Source: [Clostridium] citroniae WAL-17108 (GTDB lineage Bacteria > Bacillota > Clostridia > Lachnospirales > Lachnospiraceae). Taken from it: a DNA stretch of 64,000 bases. The translations under genes and the position numbers were made by a program. Positions 33,903 to 43,264 of the stretch are shown here, in pieces. The stretch's first letter is position 1; each line of letters starts with the position of its first letter. The stretch covers positions 125,817 through 189,816 of the forward strand of contig NZ_JH376422.1 of assembly GCF_000233455.1 (NCBI RefSeq), in the 5' to 3' direction. The notes beneath the pieces are model-generated. The model saw nothing but the letters and a program-made list of their open reading frames with translations, was not told the DNA's origin and ran no database searches.

Positions 33903-34724
33903 CTACTTAATGGCGCTGTCCACCATACCCTGTATGAAGTATTTCTGAAGGAACAGGAACACCACGATCACAGGAAGGATTCCCAGGAATGCCGCTGCCG
34001 CCGCCCCGTTCACATTTGCCGAATCAGCTGAGAAAAAGCCTGCAATGGCCAGTGTGATGGTCTTGATCTTAGGCGACTGGAGCAGATATAAAGCAAATTG
34101 ATAGTTGTTCCAGCAGTTCACCCCGGTGATAATGACCACAGAAGCAGTCACCGGCTTCAGCTGGGGCATGATGATCCTGAAAAATGTCTGGAACGGGCCG
34201 CAGCCGTCAATGGCCGCAGCCTCCTCAAGGGCAATGGGGATGCTGCTTATAAAACTGGAAAACAGAAAAATGCTGGTGGGCAGCTGGAAGGTAAGCAATG
34301 TTACGATCATGCCCCAGTAGGAGTTGATCCCCTGCACCTTTGCCATAAAGGAGTAAAGAGGAACCAGGATACTTAAAGGCGGGATCATCATCACACCCAT
34401 AATAAATCCTTTTACCAGATTGTTCATCCTGTTTCTGTTCCTGGCAATGGGATAAGCTGCCATGGCGCCCACCACCACGATCAGGAGAATGGAAATGCCG
34501 CTGATGATAACCGTATTCTTGAGGGCCAGCAGCATTCCGCCCCGTTCCAGGGCTGTGTATATGTTCTTCAGGTACACATAACCCGGGAACGCCCATCTTG
34601 AGGAGTGGTCGTAAGGAGATTTGAATGCAATGGCAAGCACCATGTAAATGGGCACAAAATGAATGACAATGATAACAAATGCCAGGATATATTTCCAGGT
34701 ATTGGACCGCTTGGAGCTTTCCAT
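33903..34724 (-). CDS. CUT1 sugar ABC permease (MalG-like)
   Basis: A 273-residue inner-membrane permease with six segments and the EAA loop (ALEEAAAIDGCGPFQTFFRIIMPQLKP) that contacts the ATPase. Starts with the last base of the preceding permease gene. No ATPase is encoded in this operon; CUT1 systems in Firmicutes often share an MsmK-type ATPase encoded elsewhere. Substrate inferred as an alpha-galactoside from the neighbouring GH36. Confidence 0.94.
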   Translation of the reverse strand: MESSKRSNTWKYILAFVIIVIHFVPIYMVLAIAFKSPYDHSSRWAFPGYVYLKNIYTALERGGMLLALKNTVIISGISILLIVVVGAMAAYPIARNRNRMNNLVKGFIMGVMMIPPLSILVPLYSFMAKVQGINSYWGMIVTLLTFQLPTSIFLFSSFISSIPIALEEAAAIDGCGPFQTFFRIIMPQLKPVTASVVIITGVNCWNNYQFALYLLQSPKIKTITLAIAGFFSADSANVNGAAAAAFLGILPVIVVFLFLQKYFIQGMVDSAIK

Positions 34725-35596
34725 TACACATCCACCTCCTTCCTGTCAAAGTATCCCATTACCACATTGCTGATGATCATGATCAGCAGGAATGAGAAGA
34801 TCCCGACGGCAGACGCATAGCCTGCGGACTGGGCTGAAAAGTACTGGTTGGTGACCAATGTGGACAATGAGTGGGTACTGAACCCTGGTCCCCCGCTTGT
34901 AAGGGCCATGACAAGGTCAAAAAGCTTCAGTCCTCCGATCAGGTTCAATATGGTGGAGGATGAGATGGCCGGCATCAGAAGGGGAAGCGTCACATGGCGA
35001 AACCGCTCCCAGAAGGTAGCCCCGTCCAGCATGGCTGCTTCATAGTACATGGACGGCACGTTCTGCAGGCCGGCCAGATAGATGACCATGGCAACGCCCA
35101 CAAACTGCAGGGAATTGACCAGGACAATGATCACAATGGCGTAATTGCTGTTCACCAGCAGGTCCACGGGCTGCATGCCCAGAGCGATCAGTATATCATT
35201 GACCGCCCCTCCGTCATACTGGAAAAAGAAGTACATGATGTAGCCCATGATCAGCGGGGCGATCATGACAGGCATGTAGATAATGGTGCGCACCAGGGAA
35301 CGGCCCTTGAATTTTGTGTTTAAGAACATGGCATAACCAAGCCCTAATATATTTTGGATGACCGTGCTCATGATGCCGTAAATCAATGTGTTGACAAGGG
35401 CTGTTTTTACATTTGCATCCTGGAACAGCCGGATGTAATTCTTAATCCCCACATATTTCATGCTCTGTGAGTATCCGTTCCAGTTGGTAAAAGAAAGACG
35501 GATACCCTGGATAAAGGGATAGATCACAAAAACCAGAAACAGCAGGATTGCCGGCAGGTAAAACAGATTGATGACTGAATTTTTCCGAACCTTCAT
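34724..35596 (-). CDS. CUT1 sugar ABC permease (MalF-like)
   Basis: A 290-residue permease with six membrane segments and an EAA loop (YYEAAMLDGATFWERFRHVTLPLL). Forms the channel with the 273-residue permease; the two genes overlap by one base. Follows the binding-protein gene by two bases. Same operon as the GH36 enzyme. Confidence 0.94.
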   Translation of the reverse strand: MKVRKNSVINLFYLPAILLFLVFVIYPFIQGIRLSFTNWNGYSQSMKYVGIKNYIRLFQDANVKTALVNTLIYGIMSTVIQNILGLGYAMFLNTKFKGRSLVRTIIYMPVMIAPLIMGYIMYFFFQYDGGAVNDILIALGMQPVDLLVNSNYAIVIIVLVNSLQFVGVAMVIYLAGLQNVPSMYYEAAMLDGATFWERFRHVTLPLLMPAISSSTILNLIGGLKLFDLVMALTSGGPGFSTHSLSTLVTNQYFSAQSAGYASAVGIFSFLLIMIISNVVMGYFDRKEVDV

Positions 35597-35598
35597 AT

Positions 35599-36930
35599 TT
35601 ACTCCTGTGCTTTCTTTTCCTCATAGCTGGACTTCATCTGGTCTACAGATATGGTCAGGGCATCGGACTGGCCTGAAAGGAGGGTGGCTCCTGTCACGCA
35701 GAGATCGTTCCACATGCCGCTTGGCAGGTACTTTCTGTCAAAATAAGGGATGTTCAGGATGGAACTGTCCGTTGAATACTTGTCATAATATGGCGCCAGT
35801 CTTCCTGTGTCGCTTTCCACATTGTCAAGTCCGGAGGGCATACCGCATTTGGTTGCCAGGTAGGAGCAGATATCTTCACGTGCAAGGAAATCCATAAACT
35901 GCTTCACTTCCTCGGGATGTTCTGTGGTCTTTGACATGCCCACTGCAAAATGCTCGCCTGTCATCAGCGCCTGCTTAAGGCCCTCTTCCCTGGCTGGAAG
36001 CGGCATAAAGCCCATCTCCGTGTCCGGATTCTGTACATAAGTCTCGGTGATGCCGCTGGCTGCCGTGAACATAAATGCTGCCTTCTCAGCTGCCAGTGCC
36101 TTGATCCCTGTCATATAATCAGCGGTCACGGCATCTGTGTTAAAATATCCCTTCTGTCTCCAGGAATCGATCATTTCCACTACGGTGTTCCATTTGCTCC
36201 AGTCAAAGCTTCCGTCTAAAAGCGCCTGCTGGTTGGCCTCGTCCTGGTTGGTGATCAGGGTCGGGGCTACGAAATCCATCATGTTTCCAATGGTGTAATT
36301 ATCTTTTCCGCCCAGCTGGATGGGTGTTTTTCCCGCTTCCTTGATCTGCTCGCAGGCTGTCTCAAAATCAGCCCATGTCTTGATATCATCCACATTCACT
36401 CCAGCTTCCTTCAGCACATTCACGTTATAGATGATCCCTGTCAGGTCCATGTCAATGGGAAGGGTAAACAGGTTTCCATCCTGGTCCGTGATCTGCTCCT
36501 GAATACTGGGTGAGATGTGGGAGGCAAAGGAAAAATCATTTAAGGGCGCCAGGTATTCCGCATATCTGGCCACTGCCCAGCCATGGGTCGTCCATGCATC
36601 GGGGAGCTGGTTGGATGCCATCCTGGTTTTCATAATATCAGAAAAGTTGCTGCCTGGCATCACTGCCTCCACGCCGATCCCTGTTTCCTGGGTAAACTGC
36701 TTGCATACCTCCTGTACGGCGTCACTGACCGCCTCGCCGTTTAAGTTGTACAAAAATTCAATGGTCACGCCTGTGGATGCCGCCGCCTCCCCCTGGCTAT
36801 CTTCCTTCTCTCCCGCCTTCTCAGCTGACGTCTGCTCTGCGGTCTGCACCGGCTCCTCGGGAGCTTTGGAGCATCCTATCATATTGACTGCCATCAGGCC
36901 CGCAAGGGCCGCTAACGCTAATTTCTTCAT
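35599..36930 (-). CDS. Sugar-binding lipoprotein of the alpha-galactoside transporter
   Basis: A 443-residue binding protein of the MalE/RafE type. Lipobox MIGC near residue 20 gives a lipid anchor; the mature start is Glu/Ala-rich. Family pattern seen: FTQETGIGVEA, PDAWTTHGW, and MDFVAPTLI. First gene of the transporter-GH36 operon and divergent from a YesM/YesN two-component pair, which probably controls it. Confidence 0.93.
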   Translation of the reverse strand: MKKLALAALAGLMAVNMIGCSKAPEEPVQTAEQTSAEKAGEKEDSQGEAAASTGVTIEFLYNLNGEAVSDAVQEVCKQFTQETGIGVEAVMPGSNFSDIMKTRMASNQLPDAWTTHGWAVARYAEYLAPLNDFSFASHISPSIQEQITDQDGNLFTLPIDMDLTGIIYNVNVLKEAGVNVDDIKTWADFETACEQIKEAGKTPIQLGGKDNYTIGNMMDFVAPTLITNQDEANQQALLDGSFDWSKWNTVVEMIDSWRQKGYFNTDAVTADYMTGIKALAAEKAAFMFTAASGITETYVQNPDTEMGFMPLPAREEGLKQALMTGEHFAVGMSKTTEHPEEVKQFMDFLAREDICSYLATKCGMPSGLDNVESDTGRLAPYYDKYSTDSSILNIPYFDRKYLPSGMWNDLCVTGATLLSGQSDALTISVDQMKSSYEEKKAQE

Positions 36931-37066
36931 AAATTTCCTTCTCCTTTTTACACTGTGTTTTTCAGCCGGCTTTCTTTGTAGCTTAAGTCTATCACACCGG
37001 GTCCATTTTCATAAGGTACCCAAATCTACACTTTGAAGCTCATTTCTATCCTGGGGCTGAAAAGAA

Positions 37067-37095
37067 TTGCTAAACAGGTCTGATCTGTGTAGAAT
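37067..37095 (+). promoter_or_regulatory. Promoter of the YesM/YesN pair
   Basis: TTGCTA at 37067-37072, exactly 17 bases, then TAGAAT at 37090-37095; the start site would lie about 25 bases before the GTG. The 198-base gap (36931-37128) shared with the divergent binding-protein gene holds no other clear structure. Confidence 0.55.
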
Positions 37096-37128
37096 AAACA
37101 TGTAAGACATACCCTGGGAGGATTGGTT

Positions 37129-38913
37129 GTGATACGCCTGAAAAAAAGACAAAGTTTCCAGAGCCGCCTGCTGGCCCTGTTCCTTATAAGCATTGTGCTG
37201 CCCATTGTCATCTTATCCGCTGTGCTGGCCTGCTATTTCCAGAACCGGATCTATGAAGACAATGACAAATACTTTTCCACCTCGCTCTATTCCGTCTCCA
37301 CCCATTTAAGCACCTATGCCTATGACTTAAAGCGACTGACCCTGACCCCTTATATCTATGATGATATACTGAATTTTTACACGGCCGTTGACAATGGGAA
37401 CTATACCCGGGACGGGTCACGGGATTACACCATTGAGCGCTACCGGCAGAACTACATCACCGCCCTGCAGCGCATCCTGATCACCGCCAGGGAGGATATT
37501 CTTGCCGTGTCCTTTGTGCCCGCAAACCCGGACAACCACATCATGGTCACCACCACAAAAAACAGCGACTTTATAGACAATACCGAGTATGCCTATGAGT
37601 CGGAGGCCTGGTACCAGAATAATCTGGACCACGACCAGCCCTATGACTTTATTGTATCGGATTCCCCTGTTTACCTTGGCTCGGACAGGGCTGTTATCTC
37701 TGCCGTGCACACGGTGAGGAATGTGTACACCAAGCGGAAGCTGGGAGTGATACGGATCGATGCCTCGGACAAGATCATAAAGGATATCTTTAAGAATGTA
37801 ACGCTCAGTGAGAACTCGGGATTTGTCATTGTGAACCAGGATGGAAACCTGGTCTACCAGGTGGGAAAGGTGGAGGAGGATGTGATCCGCGAACTCCCCC
37901 TGGCCGGTCAGACGATCCGGACCGGAAGCGATACCTATGACCTGTATAAAAGTGAGATCTCAGGAATGCCGTGGCAGCTGGTGTTTGTCTCCTCCCGCAG
38001 GGATACAGCCAGAGAGGTGTCCATTATATGGAGCCTGGCCGCGGCCTTAAGCCTGGCATCCATCATCACCGCGTACTTTATTTTCCGCTCCAACTCCCGC
38101 CGGACATCCCTGGCCCTTAACTCCATCCTGGAGGTGATGCAGGAGGTTGCAAAGGGAGACTTAAACACATCCGTGCCCGACACGGTGCTCCTTAAGAATG
38201 ATTCCTTTAACACAGAGGAATTTTCCCTGATCGCTGAAAACTTAAACGAAATGATACAAAAGCTGCAGCTCTACATTGACCGCTCCTACAAGTATGAGAT
38301 CAGCCGTCAGGAAGCGGAATACCGGGCGCTGCAAAGCCAGATCAATCCCCATTTCCTTTATAATACGTTAAACTGCTTTATTTCCATGAACCGTCTGGGA
38401 ATGAAAAAGGAACTGGAGGACAGCATCATACAGCTGACCAGGATATTCCGCTACACCTGCAACAACGCCAAGCTGACCACGGTAAAGGAGGAGTTCGCAT
38501 TCTGCACCCAGTACTGCCAGCTTTTGAAAATGCGCTATGACGAGCGCCTGACCTTCCACTGCCAGGTGGAGGAGGAGGCTGCCGGGATCTCCATTCCCCG
38601 GCTTCTCATCCAGCCTCTGGTGGAAAACGCCATCAAGCACGGCATGGATACGGAGGGGATCTCCATTATCATCTGGATCACGGCCTCTGTCCGCGACCGC
38701 GCATTGATCCTGGAGGAACGCAACAACGGCGTCCCCATTCAGGTAGACGCCGTTTATGCAGAGGGAAAAGTAGGGATCCGCAATGTGGAAAACCGGATCA
38801 GGATGATCCATCCCCAAGCGGTATTTGAGATCGGTCTGGAGGATGGGATCACATCCGTCATTATTAAAATACCTTTGGAGGAGGATATGGAACATGAAGA
38901 TCATATTGGCTGA
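37129..38913 (+). CDS. YesM-family sensor histidine kinase
   Basis: About 594 residues: membrane segment, extracytoplasmic dCache-like sensor (about 35-295), second membrane segment (SLAAALSLASIITAYFIF), HAMP, His-kinase box (LQSQINPHFLYNTLNCF) and HATPase. This HisK_N/5TM-less YesM layout commonly controls sugar uptake in Clostridia. GTG at 37129 lies seven bases after GGGAGG; a TTG six bases earlier is too close. Overlaps its regulator by 20 bp. Confidence 0.93.
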   Translation: MIRLKKRQSFQSRLLALFLISIVLPIVILSAVLACYFQNRIYEDNDKYFSTSLYSVSTHLSTYAYDLKRLTLTPYIYDDILNFYTAVDNGNYTRDGSRDYTIERYRQNYITALQRILITAREDILAVSFVPANPDNHIMVTTTKNSDFIDNTEYAYESEAWYQNNLDHDQPYDFIVSDSPVYLGSDRAVISAVHTVRNVYTKRKLGVIRIDASDKIIKDIFKNVTLSENSGFVIVNQDGNLVYQVGKVEEDVIRELPLAGQTIRTGSDTYDLYKSEISGMPWQLVFVSSRRDTAREVSIIWSLAAALSLASIITAYFIFRSNSRRTSLALNSILEVMQEVAKGDLNTSVPDTVLLKNDSFNTEEFSLIAENLNEMIQKLQLYIDRSYKYEISRQEAEYRALQSQINPHFLYNTLNCFISMNRLGMKKELEDSIIQLTRIFRYTCNNAKLTTVKEEFAFCTQYCQLLKMRYDERLTFHCQVEEEAAGISIPRLLIQPLVENAIKHGMDTEGISIIIWITASVRDRALILEERNNGVPIQVDAVYAEGKVGIRNVENRIRMIHPQAVFEIGLEDGITSVIIKIPLEEDMEHEDHIG

Positions 38914-40306
38914 TGACGAACGTCTCACCCGGCTGGGACTTAAAAATATGATAGAGGAGCTTTATCCTGACGCCCATCAGTTTCTGGAGGCATCGGACGG
39001 TGAAAAACTGCTGGAAATGCTGGAACAGGAAACCCCTGACCTGATCTTCCTGGACATCCACATGCCCAGGCTCACCGGGCTGCAGGCATTTTCAAAGTTC
39101 AGCGCCAGAAGGATACCGGTTGTCATGCTCACCGGATACGCTGAATTTGCCTATGCCAAGGAGGCGTTAAAGCTGGGCGCCCTGGATTATCTGCTAAAGC
39201 CGGCCAGCCTGGACGAGGTGCAGGCCACCATGGAAAAGGCACTGGCCATCTGCCGGGAGCGGGAGGCGCTGCTGAAAAAGGACTATGAACTGGAGTTTGA
39301 AAAAATCCTTGACCTTTACACCACCATCGGCTTTTTGCAGGCCCCCAGGTTTGTCCTGCCTCCCTACACTGTGCTGCTCTTTTATTTTGACCACTATGAA
39401 CAGGAGACCTTCCGAAGGGACCTGGATGCTCTGAGCACTGTTCTATCCCGCATCTGTAAACGCCGCAGGGCGCTGTCCACCATCTCGTTTTTGTCTACCG
39501 GTGAGCTGTGCTTCCTTGCCAGCGCCTCCATTACAGCGGACGAGTTTATACCGGATCTGAAATACTTTAACGAGACCTGCGGGTGTATTGCAACCGGGTT
39601 CTATGCGTCCGCTGACGGGCTTTCCTCACTGTTCGGACAGATCGAGTCCATCCAAAAGGAGGAAAGCCTGCGATACTGCGTCTGCCTGGGGTCTCTGATC
39701 TCTGATAGGGAGCGCGCCGCCCACAAGGAGCTGCTGCCCTTTTCCGGCCTTTTGGAAAAGCTTCTGCTGGCCCACCGGGCAGGGGACAGCATGGAATTTC
39801 AGAAACTGATCCCGCAGCTGGACCAGTTTTCCCATCAGGACAGGATCCTGTCCCTGTGTGATCCTTCCCTGAACCGCATCCTATCCCTTGAATCCGGCGA
39901 AGATGTCCATATCCGCTCCTACAGCCAGCTCACAGAGCTTTTAAAGCAGATGATCTCCGGCCGTCAGACCGTGGACCTGGTGGACAGGATCAATGCCTAT
40001 GTGGATGAACACTATATGGACCAGATCGGCATTAACACCATTGCGGACATGATCGATATCTCCCCCAATTATCTCAGCCGCATCTACAAGCTGAAAACAG
40101 GGGAAAATTTCATTGACCATCTCACCGGTGTCAGGATGAAAAAAGCCCGGGAACTTATGTCCGGCGGGCAGACATCCAGTGTCCGGGAAACGGCTGAGCG
40201 GGTGGGGTATTTCAGCACCCGGTACTTTACCAAGGTATTCCTCAAAAATACCGGGATGCTGCCATCGGAATATATGAAACGTTTTGTTTTGAGCCTGGAA
40301 AACTAA
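38894..40306 (+). CDS. YesN-family AraC-type response regulator
   Basis: A 470-residue regulator: receiver (DDE at residues 7-9, phosphoacceptor Asp54 in IFLDIHMPR, KPA), a central 240-residue region of YesN type, and a C-terminal AraC double helix-turn-helix (about 370-465; MIDISPNYLSRIYKLKTG and VGYFSTRYFTKVF). ATG at 38894 follows GGAGGAGG and overlaps the kinase gene. Likely activator of the divergent alpha-galactoside operon. Confidence 0.94.
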   Translation: MKIILADDERLTRLGLKNMIEELYPDAHQFLEASDGEKLLEMLEQETPDLIFLDIHMPRLTGLQAFSKFSARRIPVVMLTGYAEFAYAKEALKLGALDYLLKPASLDEVQATMEKALAICREREALLKKDYELEFEKILDLYTTIGFLQAPRFVLPPYTVLLFYFDHYEQETFRRDLDALSTVLSRICKRRRALSTISFLSTGELCFLASASITADEFIPDLKYFNETCGCIATGFYASADGLSSLFGQIESIQKEESLRYCVCLGSLISDRERAAHKELLPFSGLLEKLLLAHRAGDSMEFQKLIPQLDQFSHQDRILSLCDPSLNRILSLESGEDVHIRSYSQLTELLKQMISGRQTVDLVDRINAYVDEHYMDQIGINTIADMIDISPNYLSRIYKLKTGENFIDHLTGVRMKKARELMSGGQTSSVRETAERVGYFSTRYFTKVFLKNTGMLPSEYMKRFVLSLEN

Positions 40307-40313
40307 CAGCCGG

Positions 40314-40394
40314 ACCCTTCATCTTTCCTTGCCCCTTCATCCTTCCTTGCCCCTTCATTCTTCCTTGCCCCTTCATCCTTCCTCACCCCATCAT
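40314..40394. repeat. 18-bp tandem repeat at the meeting point of two genes
   Basis: Four 18-bp units of the form CCTTCCTTGCCCCTTCAT (40323, 40341, 40359, 40377; the last diverged), preceded by a partial unit. It starts eight bases after the YesN-type gene and runs into the last codons of the convergent TIM-barrel gene at 40383. Unlike the other repeats here, most of it is non-coding. Confidence 0.9.
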
Positions 40395-41228
40395 CCCGCA
40401 TATCCGGTCCACCGCCACCTTATTGGAGACAATGGAGACCTCAGGAAACTGCTTGTAGTTAGGGAGCATTTCCAGGGTCAGGTAATCATTGTAGCCCACT
40501 GCCCTCAGAGCCTCTGTCACCTTTACAAAGTCCACGTCCCCTGCAAAGAGGTCGGTAAAGGCTCCCAAGCCTGCCTGGCCGGTGCGGTAATCGGATAAAT
40601 GGATCTTCCTGATCAGGCTTCCCAGGATCCCGATCCAGTCCTCGGGGTAGCCCACATACATGATATTGCCCACGTCAAAGTAGACTCCCATGGCGGGAGA
40701 ACCCACATCCTGCACCAGTCTCTTCATCTCCAGGGGGGAGAGGAGGAAACGGTTCCACACATTCTCGATCCCAATGGATACCCCGGCGCGTTCAGCCAGG
40801 GGAGCCAGGGACCTAAAGGCTTTGACGCAGCGCTCATAGGCCACGTCATAGCGGATCCGCTCCGGTTTGGAGGCAAAGTCGCAGCCCACATAACCGGGTA
40901 CCACAAGGATGGTATCCGCTCCCATGAGGGCAGCGCATTCAATCTGTTTTTTTATAATATCCTCTGCCTTTTGCCGGATGGACGGGTCGTTGGACACAAG
41001 GTTGTTCTCCCACAGGGACCATACCCCCACGCTGGGTATCTCCAGCCCTGTGTCCTGTGCCATTTTTTTTATCTCCAGTATTTCCCGCTCCGATGTGTTC
41101 TGGTTTAAATATCCATTCTCGCTGAGGACAGGTTCCACTCCATCATATCCCGCCTGTTTGACCAGTGGAAACAGATGCCTTAGATCCGCATCCTCTGTAA
41201 AAGAAAACATACTGACTCCGGTTTTCAT
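40383..41228 (-). CDS. Xylose-isomerase-like TIM-barrel protein
   Basis: A 281-residue AP_endonuc_2/IolE-type sugar-phosphate isomerase or epimerase: GVEPVLSENGYL near the start, metal-ligand candidates in IGIENVWNRF, YFDVGNI, KIHLSDYRTG and TLEMLPNYK. Last gene of a minus-strand operon with an Rbs-type transporter and an oxidoreductase. Its C-terminus (CGMMG) is coded within an 18-bp repeat, so it may vary. Isomerises or epimerises an unidentified sugar. Confidence 0.9.
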   Translation of the reverse strand: MKTGVSMFSFTEDADLRHLFPLVKQAGYDGVEPVLSENGYLNQNTSEREILEIKKMAQDTGLEIPSVGVWSLWENNLVSNDPSIRQKAEDIIKKQIECAALMGADTILVVPGYVGCDFASKPERIRYDVAYERCVKAFRSLAPLAERAGVSIGIENVWNRFLLSPLEMKRLVQDVGSPAMGVYFDVGNIMYVGYPEDWIGILGSLIRKIHLSDYRTGQAGLGAFTDLFAGDVDFVKVTEALRAVGYNDYLTLEMLPNYKQFPEVSIVSNKVAVDRICGMMG

Positions 41229-41266
41229 TCTTCCCTCCTATTATATGAAATGCACTCTCGGAATAT

Positions 41267-41287
41267 AGTCCGGGAAATTCCCCGACT
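41267..41287. repeat. Near-perfect hairpin between oxidoreductase and TIM-barrel genes
   Basis: Arms AGTC-C-GGGAA and TTCCC-C-GACT with a single central base; one mismatch per arm. It overlaps the oxidoreductase stop codon. It could reduce expression of the last gene or mark an RNA processing site. Confidence 0.5.
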
Positions 41288-42308
41288 ACACCGAAGCCTG
41301 CCTGTCATAATCCACCTCTGCCTTTTCCCCTGTTTCCAGGGAGGTCTTGATGGCTTCCATGGTGCACAGCACCTCCCGCACCTGTTCCACTGTGATGATG
41401 CCTGATTCGCACCTGCGGTCAATGCAGTCCACAAAGTGTTCCAGCTCAATCTCATAGGCGTCCCTGAGGTTGACGGGAAGGGTAGTTATGGCGCCGTTTT
41501 CGTAAATCCGCGTCTCCCGTTTGGAGGATGCCACATCCTCCAGGTTATGCCCTGCCTTCATGGCGTACTCATAGGTCTTTTGGCTTCCCACCAGCCGCAG
41601 CTCCATAGTGAAGGGATATCCCTTTTCCATCTCGATCACTCCCTGGACGGAGGCGGAGATGCCTGATTCAAATGTCAGCATGCTGCTCACATAGTTCCAG
41701 CATCCGTCTTTGTTCTGCTTTCCGGACGCGTACACACTCTTGACCCTTCCAAGAAGCCAGCACAGGTAGTCCACATCATGGAGATGAAGGTCCAAAAGCC
41801 CGCCTCCGCTGTTCTGGGGTTTCCTGTACCACTGGCTCCAGGCGGGGTGCTCCGACATGCGGGCTGCAAACACATAGTTCAGTTCACCCAAACTTCCTTT
41901 CTCATACATTTCCTTGGCATTCACATATTCCGGCCAGAACCGCAGCACCTGGCCAACCATCATCAGGACCCCGGCCTCCTTTACCGCCTTCATCATACGC
42001 TCCAGGGAGCTGACCTCAAGGGCCACCGGCTTTTCACAGAATATGTGCTTCCTGTGCCTGGCGCCCATAAGCACATACTCCTCGTGAAGAAATGTGGGCA
42101 GGCATATATCCGCCACATCAAACTGACATTCCTCTAACATCTGGTGAAAACTGCTGTAGTACCTGCAGTGATACTTTTCCGCAAACGCTCTTCCCAATGT
42201 CTCGTTCTGATCACACACAGCCGCTATCTCAGCATTACTGATATTCTGGTAGGCGGTTCCATGGGTTCCTCCCATAAAACCGGCTCCTAAGATTGCTATT
42301 CTTACCAC
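41286..42308 (-). CDS. Gfo/Idh/MocA-family oxidoreductase
   Basis: A 340-residue NAD(P)-dependent sugar oxidoreductase: Rossmann motif GAGFMGGTHG at residues 8-17, HIFCEKPVALE (the EKP motif, catalytic Lys), and LLDLHLHDVDYL with the typical His-Asp pair. It oxidises a sugar or polyol such as inositol or glucoside derivatives, in concert with the isomerases of the operon. Upstream neighbour is the permease. Confidence 0.94.
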   Translation of the reverse strand: MVRIAILGAGFMGGTHGTAYQNISNAEIAAVCDQNETLGRAFAEKYHCRYYSSFHQMLEECQFDVADICLPTFLHEEYVLMGARHRKHIFCEKPVALEVSSLERMMKAVKEAGVLMMVGQVLRFWPEYVNAKEMYEKGSLGELNYVFAARMSEHPAWSQWYRKPQNSGGGLLDLHLHDVDYLCWLLGRVKSVYASGKQNKDGCWNYVSSMLTFESGISASVQGVIEMEKGYPFTMELRLVGSQKTYEYAMKAGHNLEDVASSKRETRIYENGAITTLPVNLRDAYEIELEHFVDCIDRRCESGIITVEQVREVLCTMEAIKTSLETGEKAEVDYDRQASV

Positions 42309-42319
42309 TGCCCTACCTC

Positions 42320-43264
42320 CTATTTCTTCTTAATATTATTTATATTGCTCAGCACCACCGCGCAGACAATGATGGCTCCGGTGATAATGGTCTGGATATA
42401 GGTCTCCACCTGGAGAATGTTCATGGCATTGCTGATAACGCCCATGAGCACGCAGCCCAGAAACGCTCCTGAGACAGTCCCCTTGCCTCCGTCAAATGTA
42501 ACTCCGCCAATGATGGCCGCGGTCAATGCGCTGGTTTCATATCCGGTTCCAGCATTGGCGGTGATGGAGTCGATCCTGGCTGAAAAGATCACCGCTGCTA
42601 TGGCGCAGAAAAAGCCGGCAATGGCATAGATAATGATCTTATACCTGGTAACATTGATACCAGACAAAAAGGCATTTTTCTCATTGCCGCCAATGGCCAC
42701 GATGCGTCTTCCAAACTTGGTCTTGTTCATGAGGAAATATGACAGCATGACCATTGCGGCCAGCACAAACAGCATTACCGGAAATACATCAAACAGCTTT
42801 GTCTTTCCAATGGCATTAAATGCACCCCCAAAGCTCATGATCCTGCCTCCCGATATGGTCAGCGCCAGCCCGTAAAACACCTGGCTGGTCCCCAGGGTAA
42901 TGATCAGGGGGATGCACTTGCTTTTCGCGATCACAAACCCGTTGAGCACTCCGCAGGCGACCGCTGCCCCGATCCCGGCCGCAACAGCCAGAGGGATATT
43001 CCTGCTTGTGTTGATGATCTGTGCCATGACAACCCCTGACAAAACCATGATATTCCCCACCGACAGGTCAATGCCTCCGCTGATCAGCAGCATACTCATA
43101 GCCATTGTCAGGATACCGATCACGGAAATCTGCTGAAAAATGGTTATGAGGTTTTTGACTGCGATGAATTTCGGATTGATCATGGACACCACCGCAATGA
43201 TGGCCACAATTACAAATGCCAACAGAATTCTTTGGTCTTTTAACAGTTTTTTCCTATTGTTCAT
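42320..43264 (-). CDS. Rbs-type sugar ABC permease
   Basis: A 314-residue permease of the RbsC (BPD_transp_2) family with about eight to ten membrane segments; SGGIDLSVGNIMVLSG is the family signature. Overlaps the ATPase gene by 11 bp. Forms a sugar importer with the ATPase and binding protein encoded next to it. Confidence 0.95.
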   Translation of the reverse strand: MNNRKKLLKDQRILLAFVIVAIIAVVSMINPKFIAVKNLITIFQQISVIGILTMAMSMLLISGGIDLSVGNIMVLSGVVMAQIINTSRNIPLAVAAGIGAAVACGVLNGFVIAKSKCIPLIITLGTSQVFYGLALTISGGRIMSFGGAFNAIGKTKLFDVFPVMLFVLAAMVMLSYFLMNKTKFGRRIVAIGGNEKNAFLSGINVTRYKIIIYAIAGFFCAIAAVIFSARIDSITANAGTGYETSALTAAIIGGVTFDGGKGTVSGAFLGCVLMGVISNAMNILQVETYIQTIITGAIIVCAVVLSNINNIKKK

